The notes beneath the pieces are model-generated. The model saw only the letters and a program-made list of their open reading frames with translations, did not search any database and was not told the origin of the DNA. Shown piece after piece: positions 43,923 through 53,314 of a stretch of 64,000 nt of DNA (positions are counted from its first letter, which is position 1; each line of letters starts with the position of its first letter). Source of the stretch: Bacteroidetes bacterium UBA6161 (GTDB lineage Bacteria; Bacteroidota; Bacteroidia; NS11-12g; UBA955); assembly GCA_002422315.1 (NCBI GenBank), contig DIUJ01000072.1, positions 25,523 to 89,522 on the forward strand. Direction: 5' to 3'. The position numbers were made by a program, and so were the translations under genes.

Positions 43923-46118
43923 TTAAATACCTAATCCAGGGAAAATATCGGGAGAATCAGAAAAACCGGCGCATTCCCACATTGGTCTAGAAGAGTCGGG
44001 TGGTTCCAAAGGATTTAACTGAAATTCTAGTTCATTGTCTTTTAATACCTGTTGTATAAACAACGCGTATATGGGAAGAGCGGTATTGGCACCTTGCCCT
44101 AAATTTGTACTTCTAAATCTAACGGCTCTGCTATCGCAGCCTACCCAAGTAGCTGTTACCAAATCTTTTGCCACAGACATGAACCATCCATCAGAATTGC
44201 TTTGAGTAGTTCCGGTTTTACCTCCCACGGTACCCGCTACTTTGTATCTGTTTCTAAGCCTAGAACCGGTACCTCCATTAACACCACCTTCTAGCATTCT
44301 AAACATAGTGTAAGCTTGTTCCTCCGTTAAAACCTGATTGATTTTCTGAGGAGAGAACTCTGCCAAAATATTTCCATTTTTATCTTCAATTCTAGTTAAA
44401 TAAGTGGGCTCTATCCAATTGCCTTTATTTGAAAAAACACTAAAAGCACTAGCCATTTCTAAAACAGAAATATCGCAAACCCCCAAGCTAATAGAAGGAA
44501 CAGCCTGAAGTTTGGAAGCATCTATGCCCATTCTTTTCACAAAATCCACTACATTTTGAGGACCAGCTTCACCTAAGGATTTTAGTAACTGGGCGGTATA
44601 TAAGTTGTCGGAGTTTTTTAATCCTTCAAACATGTTCATAAAGCCTCCAGAACTTCCATCTGAATTCCTTGGTGTCCAATCTTTTGACCCATCAATATAG
44701 AAAGTAGTATATTCTCTAGGTAATTTCTCACAAGGGTTCTTACCTAAGTACAAAGCTGTGGAGTAAAAAAGAGGCTTAAAAGTAGAACCTACTTGTCTTG
44801 TAGAGCTTTTATTTACGTGATCATACTGAAAAAACTTGTGTTCTATGCCCCCTACCCACATTTTTACTTGACCGGTTTGGGGATGCACCCCAACAAATCC
44901 GGTTTGTAAAAACTGGGAATAATGCTTTACTGAATCCAAAGGAGACAATGTTGTATCGCGTTCCCCTTTCCATGTAAATATTGTCATCTTTACTGGAGTG
45001 GTCATTTCCTTCCAAATTTTTGCACTGTCGCCATTAAATTCTTTTTTTAGCAGTCTGTATCTTTCTGTTTTTTTAGCTTCTGTTATCGGGAAAGATACTA
45101 TTTCTTTGTAATCTTGGCTCCTCCATGGATTTTTACCGGCCCAGCTTTTATAAAATTCTTCTTGAAGATTGGAAATATGCTGGGTAACAGCTAGCTCTGC
45201 ATACTTTTGCATTTTAGAATTTATAGTAGTATAAATTTTAAGGCCATCTTTATACAAATTGTATCCCTTTTCTTTAGCCCATACGGTTAACTCTTTTTTC
45301 AAATATTCTCTAAAATAAGGAGCCAATCCTTCGTTATGGGTATCTGCAACATAGTCTAAAACTATGTCTAATTGTTTTAAACTATCAAATTCTTGAGTGC
45401 TAATATACTTGTATTTTTTCATCTGACCCAAAACAATATTTCTCCTGTTTTTAGAGTTTTCGGGATTTAGTTTAGGATTAAATCTAGAGATGGCTTGTAA
45501 TAATCCAACCAAAACAGCAGACTCTTCTCTTTTTAGTTCTAGAGGAGGTTTGTTAAAAAACTCATAGGATGCAGATTTAATACCAAAAGAGTGCCCAGAG
45601 AACTGAACGGTATTTAGATACATCGTAATTATTTCGTCTTTGGTGTATGCTTTTTCTAGTTGAACAGCTATAACCCATTCTTTAAGTTTTTGAAAAATCC
45701 TAGTTATTTTACTGCTATAGTCTGCTTCATGAAAAAGGTTTTTTGCCAATTGTTGTGTAATAGTACTTGCACCGCCAGAAGAACCAGCTCCCATAACAGC
45801 GCGTGCCAAACTTCTAAAATCTATGCCCGCATGTTCTTTAAATCTTACATCCTCTGTAGCTATAAGCGCTTCAAAAACATGGGGGCTTATTTGTGCATGA
45901 GCAATATTAGATCTGTTTTTTAAGTAATACTTTCCAAGTAATACTCCATCTTCAGAATAAATTTCAGACGCTACTTCGCTTTTAGGATTTTCTAATTCTG
46001 CGATATCTGGCATATAACCAAGCATTCCCAAGCTAACTCCCCACATAAAAAAAATGGTTAATACTATACCTGAGAAAAAAGAAATCCATATTATTTTAAT
46101 CGCTTTCTTTTGCATCAT
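43923..46118 (-). CDS. Penicillin-binding protein 1A, bifunctional glycosyltransferase/transpeptidase
   Basis: A 731-residue class A PBP that polymerises and cross-links peptidoglycan in the periplasm. A membrane anchor (about residues 8-32) precedes the GT51 domain, with catalytic Glu89 (EALIATEDVRFKEHAG) and GGASTITQQLAKNLF. The transpeptidase domain has Ser445 and Lys448 in GSTFKPL, the SxN motif in NSDNLY, and KTGTTQSNSDGWF. It follows the SprE/PorW-like gene at 18 bases. Full length with no missing motif. Confidence 0.95.
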   Translation of the reverse strand: MMQKKAIKIIWISFFSGIVLTIFFMWGVSLGMLGYMPDIAELENPKSEVASEIYSEDGVLLGKYYLKNRSNIAHAQISPHVFEALIATEDVRFKEHAGIDFRSLARAVMGAGSSGGASTITQQLAKNLFHEADYSSKITRIFQKLKEWVIAVQLEKAYTKDEIITMYLNTVQFSGHSFGIKSASYEFFNKPPLELKREESAVLVGLLQAISRFNPKLNPENSKNRRNIVLGQMKKYKYISTQEFDSLKQLDIVLDYVADTHNEGLAPYFREYLKKELTVWAKEKGYNLYKDGLKIYTTINSKMQKYAELAVTQHISNLQEEFYKSWAGKNPWRSQDYKEIVSFPITEAKKTERYRLLKKEFNGDSAKIWKEMTTPVKMTIFTWKGERDTTLSPLDSVKHYSQFLQTGFVGVHPQTGQVKMWVGGIEHKFFQYDHVNKSSTRQVGSTFKPLFYSTALYLGKNPCEKLPREYTTFYIDGSKDWTPRNSDGSSGGFMNMFEGLKNSDNLYTAQLLKSLGEAGPQNVVDFVKRMGIDASKLQAVPSISLGVCDISVLEMASAFSVFSNKGNWIEPTYLTRIEDKNGNILAEFSPQKINQVLTEEQAYTMFRMLEGGVNGGTGSRLRNRYKVAGTVGGKTGTTQSNSDGWFMSVAKDLVTATWVGCDSRAVRFRSTNLGQGANTALPIYALFIQQVLKDNELEFQLNPLEPPDSSRPMWECAGFSDSPDIFPGLGI

Positions 46119-46136
46119 AATTAGTTAAATTTGGTT

Positions 46137-48746
46137 TCAAAGGTAATTCTTTAAGTAAAACCTCAAGTAGTCTTCCCATTTTTTTTCTTTCATTAAGATG
46201 GTAAAGTTAGATTTTGATATACAAATAAATTTATTTTTGTCTGCTTCAAGTTTAATCGCAGAAAGCAACTGTTGGTTTAACTGTGCTTCTTTAAGGTATT
46301 CTGTAGCTTCTTTTGCATTTTGAAAACCCGATACCATTACAATTCGCTGTCCAGATTGTAAAAATGACCCGGTTACTTGAAGTCCCATATCGGGCCTGTA
46401 TACTCTATTAAAATCAGAAAAAGCAATTTTTACCAAGTTAAAATCCATTTGTTTTTCTATTTGTAGTATAAAATGATGGATTTCTTTTTCGTCTTTTGCG
46501 ATGTACAAGCTTTTGTTTCCAGAGGTAAGAGATTCTTGTGCCTCTTTATCAGGATTTATAAAACGCTGGTAAGCATTCACTCTTTCTTGCGCAAGATTGC
46601 CTAAATCTGTACCTTCATAGTTTGCGGCTAACTTTTGCATCATTGCATTGTAGATTTCTAGTTTTCCAGAGTCGGCCAATACCAGCGCATAGAGAAAATC
46701 GAATTGCCCATCTAGTTCATTGCCGGGGTAATCACTTTTTGATTGTCTTACCAATGCCACTACTTCATTTGGATTCTTATTTTTGTATGCGTTGTATGTC
46801 TTTTCGTACAATAAATTAATAGCCAAATCCAAACTTTTAAGTCCTCCATCTTCTGCAAGTTTAACATTACCCTCTAAAATCGGGATGAATTTACTTTCGG
46901 GGTAAGTTAATTTTAGTTTGGTTAGATATTCTTCTGCTTGGATATTTTGACCTAAATCTCTGTAAATTTTCACTAGTAAATAAAAAGCATTTTCTCTATA
47001 CCCATTGCCATTATTTCTTCTTATAAATTCTAGAAGTAATTCCAGACTTTTTTGGGTTTCGCTTAATTTATCTCTATACAAAAGAGAAGCATTAAAATAG
47101 CTCTCAGATAAAGAATTCTGAGCGTCCTGTTTCGCTAATTTAGAAAATGGTACATTGGCAAAATACTTTGCATCTTGTTCTAGAATATCTTTGGGTAGTT
47201 CATTTACTAAAGTAGGTTCCTCACTTTCAGAATCCTCTTCCTCGATTTTCTTTTGTTGATCTTGTTTTTCTTCTGTCTGAGCAATAGCTGCTATTCTCCA
47301 AAAATCTCCATTTTCTCTTTTCCCCCAATTCCTTTCAAAATCTCCTTGCCCTTTGGTTTTATTCATAGAATTGTAAAATGGAAATCTAGAATCTGCCGTA
47401 TTGGGCATTGTATTTTGTGTAAAATCTTGGAATGCAGGTGGAGTAGAAAACGGATCATTCTTCCGACTATCCTCTTCTTCTTTTTTCCTTAATTCTTCTG
47501 CTTTTATATTGTCCAAAACCTTCTTTCTAAAGTCTACATTTTCAGCAAGTTTCAACATACTGTCCTGGTAATGAATATTTACCAAATCTTTTATTAAGGA
47601 AGTTAGTACTTGATGTCGTTGGCTAATATTTTCGTATTGAGGATGTGAAGAACTTAGCGATTGAACTGCGGAATCGTAATATAACTGAGAGCTTCTATAA
47701 TTATTTTGTTCAAAAAGTAGTTCTGCATATGTTAAGTAAATCTTTGATTTTAGATCTTTTGTTTTTCCTGGAGTTTTTAGAGCATTACCAAAATTATTGC
47801 TTGCCGCTAGCTTATCTCCTTCCTTTAGATTTATCATTGCCAATTCAAAATATATTTGGTCTTTAAGATCCAAATTCTTATCATCTTTCAGCATTTTCTG
47901 TAAAACTGATTTGGCCTTTTTGTAATTTTTAATTTCTGGAGCCGACAAAACCCTTACTTTGTTTATTCTTGCAAAAAAATCAAAATCATAGGTAGGATTC
48001 GATTTGGAAACTTTATCAAAATGCACCACTGCTTCTGCAAGCCTATTGGTAAGCAAGCACAACTGACCTGCTACAAAATAAACTCTATACTTATAGTCTA
48101 ATTTATTTAGATTGGGTAATGCCTTTTTTAAGCTAATATAAGCCAACTCATATTTTTGCTGAAATATTAAGCCTTCTGCTTGAAGTAAATACAAATCTTT
48201 TTGGAATTTCTCAGGCAAAGAGGGGTCATTTAAAATAATTGAAGACAAAGCTACAGACTCATCATATTTCCCTAGCATTTGAAGTGCTTTAATATTCCAT
48301 ATTTCTGCTTCAAACCGAATAGGTTTGTTTTTGAATGTTGCTGTAACGTAATCAAAAGCATCTTGCGCAGAATAAAAATCGCCTTTAAAGAAATTTGCTC
48401 TTCCTAACAACAGATAACTATCGTCTATCCACTTACTCGTTTGTCGTCTTGTAAGAATATGTGTGCATTTTTTTATTGCCTCATCCATCACTGGAACATT
48501 GGCTTTTAACTCATCTTGTGTAGAGAAGGGAAACAAGTGTATGATTTCATCAAAATTATTTTTATGGGCCAGAGCTGTATTTTTCTGAGCTGTATTTACC
48601 CTTAGTTGTGCATTATAAAAATAATTGTAACGAGCCACGGTATTTATGTATGCTCTTTTAATAAAACCCTTCTTACTTTGGGCATTTGCAGTTTGCAATA
48701 CCAAGAAAAAAATAGTGGTTAAAAGAGCGATTTTAAAAAATCTCAT
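46137..48746 (-). CDS. sprE: SprE/PorW-like TPR protein of the type IX secretion system
   Basis: An 869-residue exported TPR-rich protein (signal peptide residues 1-22). After the signal, the N-terminal region (FIKRAYINTVARYNYFYNAQ, then SKWIDDSYLLLGRANFFKGD and FDYVTATFKNKP) has the order and length (about 870 residues) of SprE of Flavobacterium johnsoniae and PorW of Porphyromonas, outer-membrane-associated T9SS factors. TPR-like repeats fill residues 110-380 and 560-690; a charged linker (about 420-520) separates them. No lipobox is evident, unlike some homologs. The PBP1A gene lies directly downstream. The name is inferred from layout and remembered homologs. Confidence 0.75.
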   Translation of the reverse strand: MRFFKIALLTTIFFLVLQTANAQSKKGFIKRAYINTVARYNYFYNAQLRVNTAQKNTALAHKNNFDEIIHLFPFSTQDELKANVPVMDEAIKKCTHILTRRQTSKWIDDSYLLLGRANFFKGDFYSAQDAFDYVTATFKNKPIRFEAEIWNIKALQMLGKYDESVALSSIILNDPSLPEKFQKDLYLLQAEGLIFQQKYELAYISLKKALPNLNKLDYKYRVYFVAGQLCLLTNRLAEAVVHFDKVSKSNPTYDFDFFARINKVRVLSAPEIKNYKKAKSVLQKMLKDDKNLDLKDQIYFELAMINLKEGDKLAASNNFGNALKTPGKTKDLKSKIYLTYAELLFEQNNYRSSQLYYDSAVQSLSSSHPQYENISQRHQVLTSLIKDLVNIHYQDSMLKLAENVDFRKKVLDNIKAEELRKKEEEDSRKNDPFSTPPAFQDFTQNTMPNTADSRFPFYNSMNKTKGQGDFERNWGKRENGDFWRIAAIAQTEEKQDQQKKIEEEDSESEEPTLVNELPKDILEQDAKYFANVPFSKLAKQDAQNSLSESYFNASLLYRDKLSETQKSLELLLEFIRRNNGNGYRENAFYLLVKIYRDLGQNIQAEEYLTKLKLTYPESKFIPILEGNVKLAEDGGLKSLDLAINLLYEKTYNAYKNKNPNEVVALVRQSKSDYPGNELDGQFDFLYALVLADSGKLEIYNAMMQKLAANYEGTDLGNLAQERVNAYQRFINPDKEAQESLTSGNKSLYIAKDEKEIHHFILQIEKQMDFNLVKIAFSDFNRVYRPDMGLQVTGSFLQSGQRIVMVSGFQNAKEATEYLKEAQLNQQLLSAIKLEADKNKFICISKSNFTILMKEKKWEDYLRFYLKNYL

Positions 48747-48789
48747 TTAGTTTATGTTAGGTTTCGGTTTTTTAATAACTTTGAAAAGG

Positions 48790-48797
48790 CAAAAATA
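48790..48797 (-). promoter_or_regulatory. -7 element of the SprE-like gene
   Basis: Minus-strand TATTTTTG, exact TAnnTTTG match, 43 bases before the ATG at 48746. The divergent LytM gene would have to share this 75-bp gap. Confidence 0.45.
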
Positions 48798-48821
48798 TTT
48801 TACTTTGACGACATTTTAAGT

Positions 48822-49685
48822 ATGGAGAGAAAGAAAAAACATCCCAGTTGGATAAAAAAGTTGAAAAGCCGCTACAGGCTTATGATTATTAACGATACAA
48901 ATTTTCAAGAGAAAGCAACCATTAAGCTTACTCCTCTGAATTTAATCATGTTATTTAGTGTTGGCTTAATTGTATTTTTTATTTTTAGTTATTTATTAAT
49001 TTACGCGGTACCCGGTTTAAGAAGCTATATGCCAGGGCACGAACCCAATAGCGAAAGAAAATTCAAAAATGAAATTGTCAAGAAAATCAACAACTATGAG
49101 AAAAAAATACAAGCTCTTCAAAACAAAGAAACAATTTTAGGAATGCTACTAAAAGGGGAAGAAATGAGCAAAGATGAAATTGCTTTTCTACAAGAGAAAA
49201 TTGATTTAAGTAAAGAGAAAAGCCAAACCCAGCCAACAACAGAACAAACAGTAGCCCAAGTAGAAAACAATGAAACAAATTATAGTTTTGCCTTAGGCGC
49301 AGGAGAATTCACTAGTTTTCATGGCTTATTTTATTGCCCTTTGAAAGGTCAAACTTCTGCCATAGAAATAGGAAGTAGTTATAAAGCGATTAAAATAAAC
49401 CCTAGTAAAGACGAAACTGTGAGTGCAATGTACGAAGGTAGAATTCTCTTTGCTGGTTGGACACCTCAGTATTCCAATGTAATCATTATACAACATCCAA
49501 ACAATTGGGTTAGTGTTTATAAAAACTGCTCTTTTGTATACATTAAATCTGGAAGTAGGGTAAAAGCTGGGGAGACTATTGCTGCTTTAGCAAAAACAAA
49601 TACCAACCAAGAAAATAGTTTAACTTTTGAACTTTGGCACAATGAAACAATGCTAGACCCCTCGCTTTTTATTCACTTTAATTAA
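48822..49685 (+). CDS. Membrane-anchored degenerate LytM (M23-like) protein
   Basis: A 287-residue protein: a basic cytoplasmic tail, one membrane helix at about residues 40-65, a coiled coil (about 80-130), and a C-terminal LytM/M23 fold (GRILFAGWTPQYSNVIIIQH, then GSRVKAGETIAALA). The zinc ligands of active M23 enzymes are not visible: the H-x-x-x-D site reads as KINPSKDETVSAM, and the H-x-H of the last strand is replaced in SLTFELWHN. So it is likely an inactive scaffold or activator, as in EnvC/NlpD-type proteins. The bactofilin gene follows 65 bases after its stop. Confidence 0.85.
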   Translation: MERKKKHPSWIKKLKSRYRLMIINDTNFQEKATIKLTPLNLIMLFSVGLIVFFIFSYLLIYAVPGLRSYMPGHEPNSERKFKNEIVKKINNYEKKIQALQNKETILGMLLKGEEMSKDEIAFLQEKIDLSKEKSQTQPTTEQTVAQVENNETNYSFALGAGEFTSFHGLFYCPLKGQTSAIEIGSSYKAIKINPSKDETVSAMYEGRILFAGWTPQYSNVIIIQHPNNWVSVYKNCSFVYIKSGSRVKAGETIAALAKTNTNQENSLTFELWHNETMLDPSLFIHFN

Positions 49686-49750
49686 AAACATCTTTTAAAA
49701 TTATTTTATTAGATTCTAATTTGGCATCTTTGCATTTTAAAACTAAAAAA

Positions 49751-50161
49751 ATGAGTATTATCCAACCCAATAAAAAAAACGATAGTATTGGAAACATTAA
49801 TTTCATAGGCCAAGGAGCAACTTTTACAGGCGATTTTACTTGCGACAAAGACTTAAGACTCGATGGCATTATAGAAGGTAATTTAACCGTAAATGCCAAA
49901 TTGGTAATAGGAACAAATGGCAGAGTTAAAGGAACTATTTTTGCATTACAAGCTGATATTTCAGGCTCTGTTACTGGGAACATAGAAATAAAAGACTCTC
50001 TAACACTAAGAAGTAGTGCAGCAGTTCAAGGCGATATAAGCACTCAAAAAATTATTATAGAAAGTGGATCTACTTTTAATGGCAAATGCCAAATGGGTGG
50101 TCTGAAATCAGACAGCATTAAATCAAGTAGCGAAGCTATATCAGTTTCACAAAACAAATAA
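49751..50161 (+). CDS. Bactofilin (polymer-forming cytoskeletal protein)
   Basis: A 136-residue bactofilin. The beta-helical core (INFIGQGATFTGDFTC, LDGIIEGNLTVNAKLVIG, GRVKGTIFALQADISGSVTG, AVQGDISTQKIIIESGSTFN) spans residues 12-118 and would self-assemble into non-polar filaments at the membrane. The ATG at 49751 was chosen over 49721, which would add ten residues. A near-consensus -7 element (CATCTTTG, 49725-49732) precedes it. In Helicobacter and Hyphomonas, bactofilins work with LytM-domain proteins that shape the wall, which fits the upstream neighbour. It ends 2 bases before the atpZ-like gene. Confidence 0.92.
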   Translation: MSIIQPNKKNDSIGNINFIGQGATFTGDFTCDKDLRLDGIIEGNLTVNAKLVIGTNGRVKGTIFALQADISGSVTGNIEIKDSLTLRSSAAVQGDISTQKIIIESGSTFNGKCQMGGLKSDSIKSSSEAISVSQNK

Positions 50162-50163
50162 AA

Positions 50164-50355
50164 TTGAAAAAAGGATTTAACAATTATGCCAAGTATTCTG
50201 GGATTGCAATACAAATGATAGCAACAATTCTTTTGTTTACCTGGCTTGGCAAATGGTTAGATACCTTTCTTACAATAAAATTCCCCTTATTTCTACTGCT
50301 TGGAATTCTGCTTGGAATCGCATTAAGTTTATATCTCGTTTTTAAAAAAATCTAA
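50164..50355 (+). CDS. AtpZ-like ATP synthase assembly protein
   Basis: A 63-residue protein with two membrane helices (about residues 9-30 and 38-60), in the AtpZ/AtpI family thought to help assemble the c-ring or carry Mg2+. It has a TTG start at 50164, because no ATG occurs in the frame upstream and the bactofilin stop is directly before it. It heads the ATP synthase set and sits 2 bases from the next gene's start. Confidence 0.82.
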   Translation: MKKGFNNYAKYSGIAIQMIATILLFTWLGKWLDTFLTIKFPLFLLLGILLGIALSLYLVFKKI

Positions 50356-50357
50356 AC

Positions 50358-50759
50358 ATGAACATACTAAGAAAATTTGAAATAAAACTCTTGTTACTTT
50401 TATTTCTACTTATAACCGTAAGTTTTGGTGTTACTAATTATACTCAAAAAATAAGTTTTAACTCCTTGTTATTCGCCAATTTATTCCTAGCTGCACTTAC
50501 ATTTATTTTATTTAAATTAGGTAAATTAGGTATTCAAGCCAAACAACATGGCACATTTATAAAGGTTGTTATGGGCAGCACTTTTATTCGTTTGTTATTT
50601 TCTGGAGGATATCTTTTTATATATTTATTAGTCAATAACATAGACGTTAAATACTTCGTTATTTCATATATTCTTCTTTATTTTCTTTACATGTCTTTTG
50701 AAATTATACATTTACTTAGTAATTTGCGCCCCGATTCAGAACAAACCAAAAATGTCTAA
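50358..50759 (+). CDS. AtpI-like membrane protein
   Basis: A 133-residue protein with four hydrophobic helices. Helices 2 and 3 are separated by KLGKLGIQAKQHGTFIK, and the C terminus is polar. Position between AtpZ and subunit a matches the AtpI slot of ATP synthase operons in Bacteroidetes, though the sequence is diverged and I would not name it from sequence alone. The start of atpB overlaps its last codons. Confidence 0.7.
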   Translation: MNILRKFEIKLLLLLFLLITVSFGVTNYTQKISFNSLLFANLFLAALTFILFKLGKLGIQAKQHGTFIKVVMGSTFIRLLFSGGYLFIYLLVNNIDVKYFVISYILLYFLYMSFEIIHLLSNLRPDSEQTKNV

Positions 50760-51882
50760 AATGCCCATAAATAAAGGACTTATGAATTTACAAGTGATAA
50801 AAAATTACCTAGTGTTGGTTGTTTTTGCTCTTTTTTCTTCTCTTCAAATGCCAATTTTCGCATCCAATCATGCCGAAAACAACGCAAATCATGAAGCTGA
50901 ACATGAAACTAAAGAAAAATTCAAGCCAGGTAAAATGATTATGGAGCATATCAAAAATAGTTATGATTGGCACATCATGGACATTAACCATCATCCTATT
51001 TCTATACCGCTTCCAATAATTACTTACCATTCACAGGATGGAATGGTAGCCTTTCTTAGTTCAAAACTTGAACACGGGCATGCTGACTATAAAGGATATA
51101 AGCTAGTATATAACGACAGTGAATCAAGATACAGGCTAGTTCGTGTAGATGGAACTACATTTACAGACCTTTCCATGACTAAAAATGCATTTGCATTAAT
51201 ATTTGCTTCCATACTGCTTCTTGTAATTATGCTTTCTGTTGCTAAAGGGTATACCAAAAGAAAAGGCAAAGCTCCAAAAGGGATTCAGTCTTTTATGGAA
51301 CCTTTAATCTTATTTATAAGAGATGAAGTAGCAAAACCATCTATTGGAAAAAGCTATGAAAAATTCTTGCCCTTTTTACTTACTATTTTCTTTTTTATAT
51401 TTATCAATAACTTACTTGGCTTAGTTCCTTTGTTTCCAGGAGGTGCAAACGTTACAGGAAACATAGCAGTAACTTTAGTGCTTGCAGTATTTACATTTTT
51501 GATTACTACATTCTCAGGTAAAAAAGATTATTGGAAGCACATTTTCTTGCCCGATGTTCCGGTATGGATGTATATACTTATGATTCCAATAGAAATTTTA
51601 GGTATGATACTAAAACCATTTGTACTTATGCTGCGTTTGTTTGCGAATATCACAGCAGGCCACATCATTATATTAGGATTCTTTAGCTTAATTTTCATAT
51701 TTGGAGAGATGAGCCAAGGAGTAGGTATGGGAGTAGGAGTATTTTCCGTAGTATTTACAGTATTTATGAGTGTACTTGAACTTCTTGTTGCATTTTTACA
51801 AGCCTATGTTTTTACACTACTATCAGCCTTATACTTTGGGATGGCAGTAGAAGAGCACCACCATGCAGAAGAACATCATTAA
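50752..51882 (+). CDS. atpB: ATP synthase subunit a
   Basis: The F0 subunit a, the proton half-channel next to the c-ring. It is 376 residues, longer than E. coli's 271, because of an N-terminal extension typical of Bacteroidetes. This has a likely signal peptide (starting at MNLQVIKNYL) and a His/Glu-rich segment (HAENNANHEAEHE). The essential Arg lies in MLRLFANITAGH, and the membrane helices run from about residue 140. A His-rich tail ends it. The start is ambiguous between 50752, 50761 and 50782; 50752 overlaps the AtpI-like stop codon by 8 bases. Confidence 0.93.
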   Translation: MSKMPINKGLMNLQVIKNYLVLVVFALFSSLQMPIFASNHAENNANHEAEHETKEKFKPGKMIMEHIKNSYDWHIMDINHHPISIPLPIITYHSQDGMVAFLSSKLEHGHADYKGYKLVYNDSESRYRLVRVDGTTFTDLSMTKNAFALIFASILLLVIMLSVAKGYTKRKGKAPKGIQSFMEPLILFIRDEVAKPSIGKSYEKFLPFLLTIFFFIFINNLLGLVPLFPGGANVTGNIAVTLVLAVFTFLITTFSGKKDYWKHIFLPDVPVWMYILMIPIEILGMILKPFVLMLRLFANITAGHIIILGFFSLIFIFGEMSQGVGMGVGVFSVVFTVFMSVLELLVAFLQAYVFTLLSALYFGMAVEEHHHAEEHH

Positions 51883-51921
51883 ACAATAAACCAATTTTAA
51901 AACCAAATAAATATAAACAAC

Positions 51922-52179
51922 ATGTCAATTTTAGAAATTATCTTACAAGCTGCCGCTGACAGCGGTCTTTCTAAGTTTGGTGCCGCATTAGGTGCCGGTT
52001 TAGCTGCTATCGGTGCCGGATTCGGTATTGGTAACATTGGTAAAGGTGCATTAGAGTCTATTGCACGTCAGCCAGAAGCTGCAGGAGACATTAGAGCAAA
52101 CATGATTGTGGCTGCCGCTCTTATCGAGGGTGCGGTATTCTTCGCTATCGTAGTTTGTTTGTTGATCCTTTTCTTCTAA
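51922..52179 (+). CDS. atpE: ATP synthase subunit c
   Basis: An 85-residue c-ring subunit with two helices. The polar loop is IARQPEAAGDIRANM, and the carboxylate that carries the proton is in LIEGAVFFAI. The set of Na+-binding residues (Gln in helix 1, ES/ET pair in helix 2) is not seen, so proton coupling is favoured. It is separated from the b gene by a strong hairpin terminator. Confidence 0.96.
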   Translation: MSILEIILQAAADSGLSKFGAALGAGLAAIGAGFGIGNIGKGALESIARQPEAAGDIRANMIVAAALIEGAVFFAIVVCLLILFF

Positions 52180-52192
52180 GAAAAAACGGCTT

Positions 52193-52222
52193 GCCGGTCG
52201 CCTTTAAGACCGGCATTTTTTT
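52193..52222 (+). terminator. Hairpin with U-run between atpE and atpF
   Basis: A 7-bp GC-rich stem GCCGGTC/GACCGGC with an 8-base loop, followed by seven T (52216-52222). It has all the parts of an intrinsic terminator but lies inside the operon, 13 bases after atpE and 30 before atpF. Confidence 0.8.
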
Positions 52223-52252
52223 AAAATTAAACAACATTAAACAAGAAATATT

Positions 52253-52765
52253 ATGGATTTGGTAACCCCGGAATTCAGTTTGGTAATATGGATGCTAATA
52301 TCCTTTAGCATATTAGTTTTTATTCTAGGTAAATTTGCTTGGAAACCAATACTAAACGCTCTTAAAGAAAGAGAAAACTCTATTGAATCCGCTTTACAAA
52401 GCGCAGAAGAAGCAAAAGCAGAAATGTCAAAATTAAAATCGGACAATGAATCTTTGATTCAAGAGGCTAGATTAGAAAGAGACAACATGCTAAAAGAAGC
52501 TAGAGCAATGAAAGACAACATTATTGCAGAAGCTAAAAAAGCTGCGGAAGAAGAAAGTGCAAAAATGATTCAAAGAGCAAATGAAGAAATAAATAAAAGT
52601 AAAATGGCTGCTATTGGTGAACTTAAAAGTCAGGTAGCAGGTATAGCAATAGATATTTCTGAAAAACTATTAAATAAAGAACTTAAAAGTTCTGAAGAAC
52701 AAGAAAGACTTATTCAACAACACATTCAAGATTTTGAATCCAAGCAGTCTGCTAGTCTAAATTAA
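52253..52765 (+). CDS. atpF: ATP synthase subunit b
   Basis: A 170-residue peripheral-stalk subunit. An N-terminal membrane helix (about residues 8-26, VIWMLISFSILVFILGKF) is followed by a long charged coiled coil (RENSIESALQSAEEAKAEMS and onward). It joins F1 to F0. The gene has its own short leader after the atpE hairpin. The delta gene begins 6 bases after its stop. Confidence 0.95.
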   Translation: MDLVTPEFSLVIWMLISFSILVFILGKFAWKPILNALKERENSIESALQSAEEAKAEMSKLKSDNESLIQEARLERDNMLKEARAMKDNIIAEAKKAAEEESAKMIQRANEEINKSKMAAIGELKSQVAGIAIDISEKLLNKELKSSEEQERLIQQHIQDFESKQSASLN

Positions 52766-52771
52766 ATAGTC

Positions 52772-53311
52772 ATGTCTAATATTAAAATAGCAAAAAGATA
52801 CGCTCAAGCTTTGTTTGAAAATGCCCTTTCTAACAAACAAGTGGAAGAGGTGAAATCTGCTTTAGAATCTATTAAGCAAACTATCATCGAGAATCCAGAA
52901 TTGAGCCTACTACTAAAAAACCAAGTAGTAGATTCGGAATCAAAAGCAAAAGCCTTCCTTCAAATTTTTAAAGGTTCACATTCTAGTGTAGAATCCTTGA
53001 TACAAATACTATGCAACAAAAGGAGAGAATATTGTTTAGAAGAAGTAATTAGTAGTTTTGTAACTCTTTACAACCAACATCATTCAAAAATATTTGTTGA
53101 AGTAAAAAGCGCAATGCCTTTAAATGAGAATAGTATTGCTGCTATTAAAAATATAGTTACAGAAAAAACAGGTGCAAAAATCATAGAAATTTCTAACCCA
53201 ATAGTTAAAGACTTGATGGGAGGAATGGTAGTAAGATTTGGCGACAACTTGATTGACACAAGTATAAAAAGTAAAATTAACAACATTAAAAAAGAATTTA
53301 AAATAGCATAA
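52772..53311 (+). CDS. atpH: ATP synthase subunit delta
   Basis: A 179-residue delta subunit that binds the top of F1 and the stalk. Residues 5-105 form the helical N-terminal domain (AKRYAQALFENALSNKQVEE), and the C-terminal region has the family ending DLMGGMVVRFGDNLIDTSIKSK. Spacing is 6 bases from atpF and 3 bases to atpA. Confidence 0.95.
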   Translation: MSNIKIAKRYAQALFENALSNKQVEEVKSALESIKQTIIENPELSLLLKNQVVDSESKAKAFLQIFKGSHSSVESLIQILCNKRREYCLEEVISSFVTLYNQHHSKIFVEVKSAMPLNENSIAAIKNIVTEKTGAKIIEISNPIVKDLMGGMVVRFGDNLIDTSIKSKINNIKKEFKIA

Positions 53312-53314
53312 GTT

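Noticed and set aside
50752..51882. Sodium-driven ATP synthase
   Set aside because: Subunit c lacks the Gln and ES/ET residues of sodium-binding types, so proton coupling is preferred.
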